A stretch of 45,977 nt of DNA from Hydrogenophaga sp. (GCA_020048405.1 JAIFMP010000099.1:1-45977), one strand, 5' to 3'. Shown: positions 1 to 9,871, counted from the stretch's first letter. A program made the numbers and translations. The notes: generated by a model not told the origin, from the letters alone.

Positions 1-356
1 TCGCAGTCGGAAACGATGATCTTGCAGGCCTTGTTGCCGCATTCGTCCAAGGCCTTGGCTTCGGCAATGCGTTTGGTGTTGCCGTAACCAATGCCTGAAT
101 AGGTTTTGGATGCAGCGTAAGCACCGCATTGTTTGAACCACACGGCAACTTTGCAGTTTTTGTTGCCGCTCTTGCGGCATTCCTTCAGCGCACCGGCTTT
201 GGCTTCGGCTTCGCTGTCGGCGCCGGTGACATAGCCGTAGCCGGGTTCGTCCTGGCCTTCTTCGTCATCGACGGCGATGGCACCAATGGCAAAAGCGTTC
301 AGGGGCAGGGCCAAGGCCAGTGCCAGGCTGCAAAGGAATGCGGTGGTTTTTTTCAT
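1..356 (-). CDS. DUF4189-like secreted small protein, truncated by window start
   Basis: Reverse-strand reading from CAT at 354-356 gives MKKTTAFLCSLALALALPLNAFAIGAIAVDDEEGQDEPGYGYVTGADSEAEAKAGALKECRKSGNKNCKVAVWFKQCGAYAA...; signal peptide plus paired Cys pattern typical of DUF4189. Not listed in the ORF track because it runs off the edge. Confidence 0.75.
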   Translation of the reverse strand, partial: MKKTTAFLCSLALALALPLNAFAIGAIAVDDEEGQDEPGYGYVTGADSEAEAKAGALKECRKSGNKNCKVAVWFKQCGAYAASKTYSGIGYGNTKRIAEAKALDECGNKACKIIVSDC

Positions 357-368
357 GGTGCGGATATG

Positions 369-626
369 TTACCCGCCCATTTCGTGCCGGTCGGCCGCGC
401 AGTAGATGTCGGCTGCCATGCGGGGGTCGAAGCGCGCGCAGCGGTCAGCCATGCGGCGGGCCTCGGCGGCCTCTGCCGTCCGTGAGCCTAGGACGCTGGT
501 CGTGGTGGCACGGTGGCTGAAGCTGCGCGCCACGGCAGCCAGCAAGTGGCGTGCTGCCGTGAAGAGTTCTTTCAGCGCATCGCTGATGCCGGGCTGTGTG
601 CTGGGGTTGTAGGCGGTGGTAGACAT
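369..626 (-). CDS. small hypothetical protein (MSTTAYNPSTQPGISDALKELFTAARHLLAAVARSF...)
   Basis: C-terminal part of ORF 369..938 with a plausible internal ATG at 626; no recognised domain. Confidence 0.5.
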   Translation of the reverse strand: MSTTAYNPSTQPGISDALKELFTAARHLLAAVARSFSHRATTTSVLGSRTAEAAEARRMADRCARFDPRMAADIYCAADRHEMGG

Positions 627-710
627 GGTGTGTTCCCTTTGATTGTTAAATTGCTGCAGTGCCGCATAGGGTAAACCCTGATTCTTTTCATGGGCTGACT
701 GCAAACGCCC

Positions 711-1148
711 GTGATGAAGCTCTCCGGCACAATGGCCCCGTTGTTGGACTGGAGGCGTGTCGCCGTGATTGCATCCCTGTTGGCCATCTGTGTGGGCGCT
801 TCTGTCGGGGCCGTGTTGCGCTGGGTGCTGGCGCTGGCGCTGAACGCCACGTTCCCGCTGCTGCCGCTGGGCACGCTGGTGGCCAACTTGGGTGGGGGCT
901 ACCTGATGGGTGTGGCGCTGGCCGTGTTCGGCAGCCATCCGGGATGGGCGCCCGAGTGGCGGCTGTTGGTCATCACCGGGTTTCTGGGCGGACTCACCAC
1001 GTTCTCCACGTTTTCAGCCGAGGTGACCACGCTCATTCAGCAGGGCCGCATGATGTGGGCGGGCCTGGCCATCTCTGCGCACGTGGTGGGGTCGTTGGCC
1101 ATGACGCTGCTGGGCCTGGCCACTGTGGGTTGGCTCAAACCCAACTGA
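711..1148 (+). CDS. crcB: CrcB/FluC fluoride exporter family protein
   Basis: [24 protein letters not shown] and [15 protein letters not shown] motifs with four hydrophobic segments. Confidence 0.93.
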   Translation: MMKLSGTMAPLLDWRRVAVIASLLAICVGASVGAVLRWVLALALNATFPLLPLGTLVANLGGGYLMGVALAVFGSHPGWAPEWRLLVITGFLGGLTTFSTFSAEVTTLIQQGRMMWAGLAISAHVVGSLAMTLLGLATVGWLKPN

Positions 1149-1159
1149 TGCAGATCTGA

Positions 1160-1188
1160 GGTCCCCGCAGCCAAGTGCTGCGGGGACC
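1160..1188. terminator. perfect 12-bp stem hairpin after crcB
   Basis: GGTCCCCGCAGC-caagt-GCTGCGGGGACC; no T-tract, so not a canonical intrinsic terminator. Confidence 0.5.
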
Positions 1189-1238
1189 CAGGCCTTGGCG
1201 TGGTGTGGCTTGCAGGCCCGCCGTTACCATGCGCCGCC

Positions 1239-2531
1239 ATGACGGTTTCTCCACCCCGCACCCGCACCCCTGCCAGCGCCTATGTCTTGGGCATCGACTT
1301 CGGCACCTCCAACTCTGCCATGGCCTGGCGTTCAGGCCAAGGGCTGTCCGAGCCGCTGGCCGTGGAAGGTGCGGCCACGGCCATGCCCACGGCCTTGTTC
1401 TTCAACGCCGAAGATCACACGACCCACTTTGGCCGCGATGCCGTGGCCCACTATTTGGCCGGCACCGAAGGGCGGCTGATGCGCTCGCTCAAAAGCCTGC
1501 TGGGCAGCCCGCTGCTGCTGGAGAAGACCGAGGTCAACGGGCAGGCCGTCAGCTTCCAGGACATCATTGCCACCTACCTGGCCGAGCTGAAGGCCCGTGC
1601 CGTGGGGCACACCGGCGCCGAGCCCACCCGTGTGGTGCTGGGCCGCCCGGTTCATTTTGTGGACGATGACCCCGAGCGCGACGCGCTGGCCCAGCGCATG
1701 CTGCTCGATGCCGCCCACACCGCCGGTCTGCGCAACGTGGGTTTCCAGTTGGAGCCGATTGCGGCGGCGTTTGACTACGAGCGCCGCGTCAACCGCGAAA
1801 GCGTGGTGCTGGTCGCTGACATTGGGGGGGGCACCTCCGACTTCACCGTGGTGCGCCTGGGGCCCGAACGTGTGGCCGCCGCTGCGCATACCGGCAGCGA
1901 CCGCAGCGAAGACATATTGGCCACCCGAGGTGTGCACATCGGCGGGACCGATTTCGACCAGCGCCTGGCCCTGAGCCACACCATGCCGCTGCTGGGCTTC
2001 AAACACACAGGGCCCGACGGGCGCGAAGTGCCCAGCGCCGTGTTTTTCGATCTGGCCACCTGGCACCTCATCCACTGGCGGTATTCGGCCAAGGCCATGC
2101 GCGAGGCCCACGCCCTGCGCACCAACTACACCGACCAGGCTTTGCACCAGCGGCTGATGACGGTGTTGCAAGAGCGGCTGGGCCATGCCATGGCCAACAG
2201 CGTGGAGCAGGCCAAGATTGCGAGCAGCCAGAGCGGCGCGGGAGCTGCGATTGACCTGGGCTGTCTGGCCCGCGACCTGGCCGTGCCGTTGCCACCAGAC
2301 GCCTTGCAATTCGACCTGGCTCCGCTGTTGCACCGCGTGGTGGCGTGTGGGTTGGAATGCACCCAGGCTGCGGGGCTGCAACCCGCGCAACTCGATGCCG
2401 TCTATCTCACGGGGGGATCCAGCGCTTTGCGGCCGTTTCAGGCAGCCTTGGCGCAAGCCTTTGCAGGCGTGCCTCTGGTCGAGGGCGACTTGTTTGGCGG
2501 CGTGGCCGCTGGGCTGGTGTATTCCGCCTGA
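1239..2531 (+). CDS. Hsp70-family protein, YegD-like (ATPase domain only)
   Basis: YVLGIDFGTSNSAMAW, VLVADIGGGTSDFTVVR and VYLTGGSSALRPFQ actin-like ATPase motifs. Confidence 0.9.
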   Translation: MTVSPPRTRTPASAYVLGIDFGTSNSAMAWRSGQGLSEPLAVEGAATAMPTALFFNAEDHTTHFGRDAVAHYLAGTEGRLMRSLKSLLGSPLLLEKTEVNGQAVSFQDIIATYLAELKARAVGHTGAEPTRVVLGRPVHFVDDDPERDALAQRMLLDAAHTAGLRNVGFQLEPIAAAFDYERRVNRESVVLVADIGGGTSDFTVVRLGPERVAAAAHTGSDRSEDILATRGVHIGGTDFDQRLALSHTMPLLGFKHTGPDGREVPSAVFFDLATWHLIHWRYSAKAMREAHALRTNYTDQALHQRLMTVLQERLGHAMANSVEQAKIASSQSGAGAAIDLGCLARDLAVPLPPDALQFDLAPLLHRVVACGLECTQAAGLQPAQLDAVYLTGGSSALRPFQAALAQAFAGVPLVEGDLFGGVAAGLVYSA

Positions 2532-2561
2532 CACTCCGCGCCAGCGTGTGCAGAGGCACGC

Positions 2562-4058
2562 TCAATCTTTGGCCAGCGTGGCTTCCAGCCGCTTGCACAG
2601 CAGGCGCAGAACCTCCATACGGCTCCACAGCTTGTCGTTGCTGGCCACCACGTGCCAGGGCGCTATGTCGGTGCTGGTGCGGTCGATCATGTCATCTACC
2701 GCGCGGGCGTACTGCGGCCACTTGTCCCGGTTGCGCCAGTCTTCGTCGGTGATCTTATGTGCCTTGTGCGGCGTGGTTTTGCGCGCTTCGAAGCGTGCCA
2801 GTTGCTCGTCCGGGGTGATGGCCATCCAGAACTTCACCACGATGGCCCCAGCCTCTGTCATCTGCTCTTCAAAGGCGTTGATTTCGTCGTAGCCCCGCGT
2901 CCACGCAGCTTCGCTGCAAAAGCCTTCCACGCGCTCCACCAGTACACGGCCGTACCACGAGCGGTCAAAAATGGTGGTGTGCTGGCGCTGCGGCAGGTAG
3001 CGCCAGAAGCGCCACAGGTAGGGCTGTGCGCGTTCGCTTTCGTTGGGCGCTGCCACCGGAATCACGCGGTAGTGCCGCGCGTCCATGGCCTGTGTGATGC
3101 GCCGGATGGTGCTGCCCTTGCCCGCCGCGTCCATGCCTTCAAACACCAGCACCAGCGAGCGTTTTTGCATGGCGGGTGTGCGCAGCAGCCCATTTAGCCG
3201 ACCTTGCAGGCGTTCCAGTGTGTCGTCGTAGTCCTTGCGCGTCAGTTGGCGTTGGTAGTCAAAACCATCCAGCAGGCTGCGCCCGTCCAGCGGCGCGGGG
3301 GGCTGTGGGGCAGCATGGGTGGGCACGGGTTCGGGCGGCAGGGCTGCGCGTTGCAGGTTCTGCAACAGGTATTGCCCGGCCGTGATCGCGCGGTAGCAAG
3401 GGTCACTGCCGTCGATCACCAACCATGGAGCCTCAGCGGTGCTGGTTTTGCGCAGCACCTTGGCGGCGGTGGCCTGGTATGCGTCGTAGTGCTTCAGCCT
3501 TTCCCAGTCGGCCGGGGTCACGCGCCACGCCGTTTTGGGGTCACTCTCCAGCGTCTTGAGCCGCTGGCGCACACCGTCTTTGGTCATGTGGAACCACAGC
3601 TTGACCAGCATCACCCCTTCGGCGCTGAGCATACGCTCCAGCGCTCGGATGTTCTCCAGCCGCGCTTGCAGCCGTGACTTTCCCTCATCGCCCATGGCGT
3701 AGCCCACGATGGGTTCTGTGTACCAGGAGCCGAACAGCACCCCGATGTGACCTTTGGGAGGCAACACTTGCCAGAACCGCCACATGGGTGGGCGCCCGTC
3801 GCTCAGCGGTTCGCTGGGTTTCCCCCGTGACGAGAAGGCTTCAGTGCGGATGTGGCGGGGGTCCATCCACTCGTTGAACAGGTTGACCGTTTCGCCCTTG
3901 CCTGCTCCGTCCACGCCGTTGACGAGTACCACCACGGCGTGCTGCTTGCTGGCCAGCAGGTCGAACTGGGCCTTGAGAAGCGCCTGGCGCAGAAGCGGTT
4001 CGGCCTCGCGGTAGGCCTTGCGGCCCATGCGGTGGCCAATGTCGGCAGATTCAAACAT
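2562..4058 (-). CDS. pap: polyphosphate:AMP phosphotransferase (two-domain PPK2 family)
   Basis: Two Walker A-like copies (NGVDGAGKGE and EGMDAAGKGS) with PPK2 motifs (WRFWQVLPPKGHIGVLFGSWY, WRFWRYLPQRQHTTIFDRSWYGRVLVERVEG). Confidence 0.9.
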   Translation of the reverse strand: MFESADIGHRMGRKAYREAEPLLRQALLKAQFDLLASKQHAVVVLVNGVDGAGKGETVNLFNEWMDPRHIRTEAFSSRGKPSEPLSDGRPPMWRFWQVLPPKGHIGVLFGSWYTEPIVGYAMGDEGKSRLQARLENIRALERMLSAEGVMLVKLWFHMTKDGVRQRLKTLESDPKTAWRVTPADWERLKHYDAYQATAAKVLRKTSTAEAPWLVIDGSDPCYRAITAGQYLLQNLQRAALPPEPVPTHAAPQPPAPLDGRSLLDGFDYQRQLTRKDYDDTLERLQGRLNGLLRTPAMQKRSLVLVFEGMDAAGKGSTIRRITQAMDARHYRVIPVAAPNESERAQPYLWRFWRYLPQRQHTTIFDRSWYGRVLVERVEGFCSEAAWTRGYDEINAFEEQMTEAGAIVVKFWMAITPDEQLARFEARKTTPHKAHKITDEDWRNRDKWPQYARAVDDMIDRTSTDIAPWHVVASNDKLWSRMEVLRLLCKRLEATLAKD

Positions 4059-4084
4059 GGGAGGGCTTTCGAGGTAGATCGCGT

Positions 4085-4528
4085 TCAGTGTGCTGGCGCG
4101 GTTTCGTTGGCGCGCAGCCAGAAGTCGCACACCTGTTTGATGGTGCCCAGGAACTCGCCGAAATCTGTGGGCTTTGCAACGTATGCATTGGTTCCGGCGG
4201 CGTAGGCGCGGCTGAGGTCTGATGGCTCTGTGGACGACGTCAACACCACCACGGGTGTGTGCCTCAGTTCGGCGGATTGTTTGACGTCGGCCAGCACACC
4301 AAAGCCGTCGAGCACGGGCATTTTCAGGTCGAGCAACACCACGGCAGGTGCCCCTTCAGGGCGCTGGCGGAATGCGCCCCGGCGGTACAGAAAATCCAGC
4401 GCCTGCTCGCCATTGCTGACGTGTTGTACGCGGGCCCCAAAGCCATGGCGTGAGAGGGCCATTTTGGTGAGATCGGCTTCGTCGGGGTTGTCTTCAACCA
4501 ACAAGATGGGTGTGTTTGGCAGTGGCAT
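4085..4528 (-). CDS. single-domain response regulator (REC, Rcp1/CheY-like)
   Basis: ILLVEDNPDEADLTKMAL, VVLLDLKMPVLDG, VVVLTSS and AYVAKP. Confidence 0.9.
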   Translation of the reverse strand: MPLPNTPILLVEDNPDEADLTKMALSRHGFGARVQHVSNGEQALDFLYRRGAFRQRPEGAPAVVLLDLKMPVLDGFGVLADVKQSAELRHTPVVVLTSSTEPSDLSRAYAAGTNAYVAKPTDFGEFLGTIKQVCDFWLRANETAPAH

Positions 4529-4668
4529 GGGGAAGGCGTGACAGCTTCGGTGCCCCATTTTCAGCCAAATGCCTTGTTTTTGCAGGGTGTTTTCCCGGTG
4601 GGGTGCGTGCTAAGCTGCGCGGCCGTAGGGGCTTTCGACCCCTTAACCGAATCTCCCAGGAGACATGA

Positions 4669-5811
4669 ATGCCCGGTTTGTTGCCCAACGTCGATCCCGA
4701 CGGCCTGCTTGAATTTTCAGTGGTCTACACAGACCGCGCCCTGAACCACATGTCGGCCCGCTTTCGCGGCGTCATGACCGACATCTCTGCCATTCTGAAA
4801 GAGGTGTACCACGCCAAAGCCGCCGTGCTGGTGCCAGGCAGCGGAACCTTTGGCATGGAATCGGTGGCGCGGCAGTTTGCGCATGGCAAAAAGGTGCTGG
4901 TCATCCGCAACGGCTGGTTCAGCTACCGCTGGACGCAGATTTTCGACATGGGCTCCATCCCGTCCGAGTCCATCGTGCTCAAAGCGCGACGCACCAATGA
5001 CAGCCCCCAGGCACCCTGGATGCCATGCCCGGTGGACGAAGTGGTGGCCACCATCCGCGCCGAAAAGCCCGCCGTGGTCTTCGCACCGCACGTGGAAACC
5101 GCTGCGGGCATGATCCTCCCAGACGACTACATCCGTGCCGTGACCGACGCCGTGCACGAGGTGGGCGGCCTGTTTGTGCTGGATTGCATTGCATCCGGTG
5201 CCATGTGGGTGGACATGCAAGCCACGGGTGTGGATCTGCTGATTTCAGCACCGCAAAAGGGCTGGAGCGGCTCGCCCGCCTGTGCCATGGTCATGCTCAG
5301 CGAACGCGCCCGCGCAGCCATTGACGGCACCACCAGCACCAGCTTTGCCTGTGACCTGAAAAAGTGGCTCCAGATCATGGAGAGCTACGAAAACGGCAGC
5401 CACTCGTACCACACCACCATGCCCACAGACGCGCTGGCCCGCCTGCGCGACGTGATGCAGGAAACGCGCGACTACGGGTTTGAAAAAGTGCGCCAGGAGC
5501 AAATCGAGCTCGGTGACCGGGTGCGGGCCCTGTTTGAGAGCCGTGGCATCCGCAGCGTGGCGGCCGATGGCTTCAAAGCCCCTGGCGTGGTGGTGAGTTA
5601 TACCGCCGACCCGGAGATGCAGAACAGCAAGAAGTTCCTGGCGCTGGGCCTGCAAACAGCGGCCGGGGTGCCTTTGCAGTGCGACGAGCCTGCGGGTTTT
5701 TCGACCTTCCGTGTTGGTTTGTTCGGCCTGGAAAAGCTGCACAACGTCGATCGCAGCGTGGGCCAGCTGGCCACGGCGCTGGACCAGATGGGCGTTACCG
5801 GCCACCGCTGA
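4669..5811 (+). CDS. class V aminotransferase (alanine/serine-glyoxylate aminotransferase type)
   Basis: VLVPGSGTFGMESVARQF, FVLDCIASGAMWVDMQATGVDLLISAPQKGWSG (PLP-Lys region). Confidence 0.88.
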   Translation: MPGLLPNVDPDGLLEFSVVYTDRALNHMSARFRGVMTDISAILKEVYHAKAAVLVPGSGTFGMESVARQFAHGKKVLVIRNGWFSYRWTQIFDMGSIPSESIVLKARRTNDSPQAPWMPCPVDEVVATIRAEKPAVVFAPHVETAAGMILPDDYIRAVTDAVHEVGGLFVLDCIASGAMWVDMQATGVDLLISAPQKGWSGSPACAMVMLSERARAAIDGTTSTSFACDLKKWLQIMESYENGSHSYHTTMPTDALARLRDVMQETRDYGFEKVRQEQIELGDRVRALFESRGIRSVAADGFKAPGVVVSYTADPEMQNSKKFLALGLQTAAGVPLQCDEPAGFSTFRVGLFGLEKLHNVDRSVGQLATALDQMGVTGHR

Positions 5812-5821
5812 CACCACACAA

Positions 5822-5847
5822 GCCCGCGCAGCGGTGCGCGGGCCTTT
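5822..5847 (+). terminator. probable intrinsic terminator between convergent genes
   Basis: GCCCGCGCA-gcgg-TGCGCGGGC followed by CTTT. Confidence 0.6.
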
Positions 5848-5866
5848 GGTTGTCCGCCTTCCAGCC

Positions 5867-7369
5867 TCAGAACCGGGGCAAATCCGGGTGCTTGATGGCC
5901 CCTGCGCGCACCAGCATCTTGCCGTACTCGGCGCAGCGGTGTTTGGTGGGAATGACCTTGCCAGGGTTCAGCAGTCCGGCGGGGTCGAAGGCGCGTTTGA
6001 CGCCAAACATCTGCTCGTTTTCTTCTGCTGAAAACTGCACACACATGCTGTTGAGTTTTTCCACACCCACGCCGTGTTCACCCGTGACGGTGCCGCCCAT
6101 GGCCACGCTGGTTTCCAGGATGTCGGCACCGAACAGCTCGCAGCGGTGGAGTTGGTCGGGGTCGTTCGCATCAAACAAAATCAGCGGGTGCAGGTTGCCG
6201 TCGCCCGCGTGGAACACGTTGCAGCAACGCAGCTGATATTTCTTTTCCATCTCGGCAATGGCCAAGAGGATGTCGGCCAGGCGCTTGCGCGGAATGGTGC
6301 TGTCCATGCACATGTAGTCGGGGCTGATGCGGCCGCTGGCGGGGAAAGCGTTTTTGCGTCCGCTCCAGAAGCGCATGCGCTCGGCCTCGTCTTTGCTGAC
6401 GGCAATGGCCGTGGCCCCGCAGCCGCGCAGCACGGCGCTCATGCGGCCAATTTCTTCTTCCACCTCTTCAGGCGTACCGTCGCTTTCGCACAGCAGAATG
6501 GCTTCAGCATTCAGGTCGTAGCCCGCGTGCACAAAGTCTTCCACCGCAGCGGTCATGGGCTTGTCCATCATCTCCAGCCCGGCGGGGATGATGCCTGCCG
6601 CAATGACGGCGGCCACGGCGTCACCGGCTTTGCGCACGTCGTCAAAGCTGGCCATGATGCAGCGGGCCAGTTGGGGTTTGGGCACCAGCTTCACGGTCAC
6701 TTCGGTGGTGACGGCCAGCATGCCTTCGCTGCCAATCAGCACGCTCAGCAGGTCCAGGCCGGGCACGTCCAGGGCATCAGAGCCGAATTCGATGGCGTCA
6801 CCCTCCATGGTGAAGCCCTTGACTTTCAGGATGTTGTGCACCGTGAGGCCGTACTTCAGGCAATGCACACCGCCGGAGTTTTCGGCCACGTTGCCGCCGA
6901 TGGTGCAGGCAATCTGGCTGCTGGGGTCGGGCGCGTAGTACAGGCCGTGGGGCGCAGCCGCCTCGCTGATGGCCAGGTTGCGCACACCGGCTTGCACCAC
7001 CGCCGTGCGGCTGACGGGATCTACCTTCAGTATCTGGTTGAATTTGGCCAGGCTCATGGTCACGCCGAGTTCGTTGGGCATGGCCCCACCCGACAGTCCC
7101 GTGCCTGCGCCGCGCGCCACCACGGGCACGTTCAGAGAGTGGCAGGTTTTGAGCACGGCAGCCACCTGTGCCTCGGTTTCGGGCAGCGCCACCACCAGCG
7201 GGCGCTGACGGTAGGCTGTGAGGCCGTCACACTCGTAAGGCACGGTGTCTTCCAACTGGTACAGCAGTGAATGATCAGGCAAATATGCCGCCAGCGCTTT
7301 CACCACTTGGGCTTGTAGCTCTGCTTTTTGAATGGTTTTGCGTTCGCCTGAGGCCAGCGGTGCGTTCAT
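5867..7369 (-). CDS. glcD: FAD-linked oxidase, glycolate oxidase subunit GlcD family
   Basis: VVARGAGTGLSGGAMP, APDPSSQIACTIGGNVAENSGGVHCLKYG, FHAGDGNLHP and TGEHGVGVEK. Confidence 0.88.
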   Translation of the reverse strand: MNAPLASGERKTIQKAELQAQVVKALAAYLPDHSLLYQLEDTVPYECDGLTAYRQRPLVVALPETEAQVAAVLKTCHSLNVPVVARGAGTGLSGGAMPNELGVTMSLAKFNQILKVDPVSRTAVVQAGVRNLAISEAAAPHGLYYAPDPSSQIACTIGGNVAENSGGVHCLKYGLTVHNILKVKGFTMEGDAIEFGSDALDVPGLDLLSVLIGSEGMLAVTTEVTVKLVPKPQLARCIMASFDDVRKAGDAVAAVIAAGIIPAGLEMMDKPMTAAVEDFVHAGYDLNAEAILLCESDGTPEEVEEEIGRMSAVLRGCGATAIAVSKDEAERMRFWSGRKNAFPASGRISPDYMCMDSTIPRKRLADILLAIAEMEKKYQLRCCNVFHAGDGNLHPLILFDANDPDQLHRCELFGADILETSVAMGGTVTGEHGVGVEKLNSMCVQFSAEENEQMFGVKRAFDPAGLLNPGKVIPTKHRCAEYGKMLVRAGAIKHPDLPRF

Positions 7370-7486
7370 GTGGAGTCCTTGTGCGGCTGGGTGCCGCTGC
7401 AAAACCAGTTTAGGCCAAGCCCTGCACAGCGTGTTGAATTAATCTGCAAGCCCCGTTGAAACGGGGTGGCATACACCAGGCGGGCA

Positions 7487-9871
7487 TCAGGCGGGTTGGC
7501 TGTTCACCACGCGAGTCATCTCCTGAGCCAGCAGTGTGGCCGAGATGGGTTTGGACACATAACCATCTGCTCCAGCGGCCATGAAGCGTTCACGGTCTCC
7601 GGTCATGGCGTGGGCCGTGACCATCAGCACCGGCGTGCGGCGTGGCGCGCCAGATTCCAACTCGCGCAGGCGCCCGAGAGCGGTCAGACCGTCCATGCGC
7701 GGCATCATCACATCCATCAGCACCAGGTCAAAGCGCTGGCCTGCGAGCTGTGCCAGCGCCTGTTCGCCGTCTTCGGCCAAGACGCAGGTGTGCCCCATTT
7801 TGGCCAGCAGCAGGCTAGCCAGTTTCTGGTTGATGGGATGGTCTTCGGCCAGCAGAACATGCAGCGGTCGCGCCGGGGCCGCAGCGGAGGCCGCGGGTGT
7901 CATTTCCATCAGGGTACTGTCGCCCGATGGCAACGCGCATTGCAAGGTGAAAGAGAACACTGAACCCTGTCCGGGTGTGCTGCGCGCAACTATCTGCCCA
8001 CCCATGAGCGTGACCAGGCTGCGCGTGATGGCCAGCCCGAGGCCGGTTCCGCCAAATGAGCGGGAAATGGAACCGTCGGCCTGCACAAACGGGTTGAACA
8101 GTTGCTCTGCCCTGTCTGGGTCAAAACCAATGCCGGTGTCTGTGACAGTGATGGACAGCCTCACGTTGTCAGTGTCGTTCGGTGGCTCGGCATCCATGGC
8201 GACATGCACGTTGCCGCTGTGAGTGAACTTGACGGCGTTGCCCACCAGGTTGGTGAGGATCTGGCGCAGCCGCACAGGGTCGAGCATGGCTTCGGAAGGC
8301 ACGGCGCGTGTGCAGGCATACGTCAGCCCGAGGCCTTTTTTCTCAGCCAGACCCGCCATGGTGCGGACCGTGTGCCGCAGGATTTGCTCGGGTTGGCAGC
8401 GCACCAGGTCGAGTTCCAGGGCACCGGACTCAATTTTTGAGAAGTCGAGGATGTCGTTGATGATCACCAGCAGGTGGTTGGCAGACTCGCTGGCCAGCGT
8501 CAGGTGTTCGCGCTGCTCGGTGGTGAGTTGGGTGTCCAGCACCAGTTGTGTCATGCCCACGATGCCGTTCATGGGTGTGCGGATTTCGTGGCTCATGTTG
8601 GCCAGAAACTCACCCTTGAGGCGGTTGGCCACCTCGGCCCGGTCTTTGGCCTGAATCAGTTGGGCTTCATTCTCCAGAATCTGGGTGAAATCTTGCATCA
8701 CGCCGGTGAAAAACAGCTCGTCGTCCACCCGGGTTTCGGTCACCGACAGCCGCAACGGAAACTGGCTGCCATCCACCCGGTAGCCCTTGACGATGCGCGG
8801 CCGGTTCAGCATGCGCTGAATGCCCGTCTCCAGGTAGTGGTTCAGGTCTTTGCTGTGTTGCTCACGCCCATTTGGGTCCATCAGGGCACCGACGTTCTGG
8901 CCAAGCAACTTATCGCCGTCGTAACCAAACATACTGCCTGCAGCCTTGTTGGCCTGGATGATGATGCCTTGCGTATTGATGACCACGATGCCTTCAGGGG
9001 CTGAATCGAAAATGCTGTTGAGCTTGGACTCGCTCAGCCGCAGGTTGCGCTCGATGTGTCGCCGCTCGTCGATTTCGCGGCGCAGTTGCAGGTTTGACTT
9101 CTCGCGCCCTGCCGACAATTCGCGCGAGTGGCGCAGGGCATGTTGCAGGCGCTGCGTGATGACCCAAACCAGGCTCATGCCCAGCAGCAGCACGAGCAGC
9201 AAGATGCCAAACGTTTGGTTCAACACCCCGGTGGCCGCACCCTGCCAGCCCTTGAGGGGCACAGTCACTTCCAGTGCACCGCGCACATCGCCCACCTTCC
9301 AGTCGGTGCGCGGGGAGCTCGGAAAGCTGTTGTGGCAGGCTACGCAGTTGGCCTGCATCACATCGGCCTGGGCATAGCGCAGTACTTTCACGCCGTTGAT
9401 TTCTGCATGGCGGATGTAGGGTTGCTCAGGGAATTCGCGCAGGTGGGCCAGCGCCGCGGTCTGGAAGTCGTCCAGCTTGCGCTCGTCCACACGCCACGGG
9501 AAAGGTTGGTTGCTGTAGAGCTGCACGCTGTGGCCTTCTTCCTGCTTGGACAGGTAGTGCCCCAGGTCGATCATCAGCGTGGCGGGCAGGGGCAGGCCGT
9601 TGTTGGTTTCTTTGTATTCGTGAGTGACAGTGGCTCCGCTGGTGCGGGCGCGGGGCAAAATTTCCGTGGAATAGAAATTGCGAAAGTGTGTGACCGACTG
9701 CGCCTGCTTGCGCGCCATGTCCATCACAAAGCTGTCCACCACCCGCTGTGCCGATGTATAGGTGAACCAGGCCACGTAAGTGCCGAGGGCCACCAGCACG
9801 CTGCCCAGCAAGGGCAATGCCCAGGGCTTGAGGTAGAAGGCTTTGGCCGGGAGGGGCGGGCGTGAGTTCAT
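7487..9871 (-). CDS. hybrid sensor histidine kinase: DUF3365 (c-heme-like) periplasmic domain, PAS, HisKA, HATPase_c, REC
   Basis: N-terminal TM; NCVACHNSFPSSPRTDWKVGDVRGALEVTVPL; second TM; PAS (APEGIVVINTQGIIIQANKAAGSMFGY); FLANMSHEIRTPMNGIVGM; DTGIGFDP; GGTGLGLAI; C-terminal REC HVLLAEDHPINQKL. Confidence 0.9.
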   Translation of the reverse strand: MNSRPPLPAKAFYLKPWALPLLGSVLVALGTYVAWFTYTSAQRVVDSFVMDMARKQAQSVTHFRNFYSTEILPRARTSGATVTHEYKETNNGLPLPATLMIDLGHYLSKQEEGHSVQLYSNQPFPWRVDERKLDDFQTAALAHLREFPEQPYIRHAEINGVKVLRYAQADVMQANCVACHNSFPSSPRTDWKVGDVRGALEVTVPLKGWQGAATGVLNQTFGILLLVLLLGMSLVWVITQRLQHALRHSRELSAGREKSNLQLRREIDERRHIERNLRLSESKLNSIFDSAPEGIVVINTQGIIIQANKAAGSMFGYDGDKLLGQNVGALMDPNGREQHSKDLNHYLETGIQRMLNRPRIVKGYRVDGSQFPLRLSVTETRVDDELFFTGVMQDFTQILENEAQLIQAKDRAEVANRLKGEFLANMSHEIRTPMNGIVGMTQLVLDTQLTTEQREHLTLASESANHLLVIINDILDFSKIESGALELDLVRCQPEQILRHTVRTMAGLAEKKGLGLTYACTRAVPSEAMLDPVRLRQILTNLVGNAVKFTHSGNVHVAMDAEPPNDTDNVRLSITVTDTGIGFDPDRAEQLFNPFVQADGSISRSFGGTGLGLAITRSLVTLMGGQIVARSTPGQGSVFSFTLQCALPSGDSTLMEMTPAASAAAPARPLHVLLAEDHPINQKLASLLLAKMGHTCVLAEDGEQALAQLAGQRFDLVLMDVMMPRMDGLTALGRLRELESGAPRRTPVLMVTAHAMTGDRERFMAAGADGYVSKPISATLLAQEMTRVVNSQPA

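Noticed and set aside
640-712. Fluoride riboswitch upstream of crcB
   Set aside because: I could not find the conserved crcB-motif elements convincingly; AGGGTAAACCCT and GATGAAGCTCTCC are only partial resemblances. An Rfam scan would settle it.
1332-2534. 400-aa ORF antisense to the Hsp70-like gene
   Set aside because: Shadow frame; no recognisable motif.
6074-7270. 398-aa ORF antisense to glcD
   Set aside because: Shadow ORF rich in His/Gly/Val/Gln; GlcD motifs on the opposite strand are convincing.
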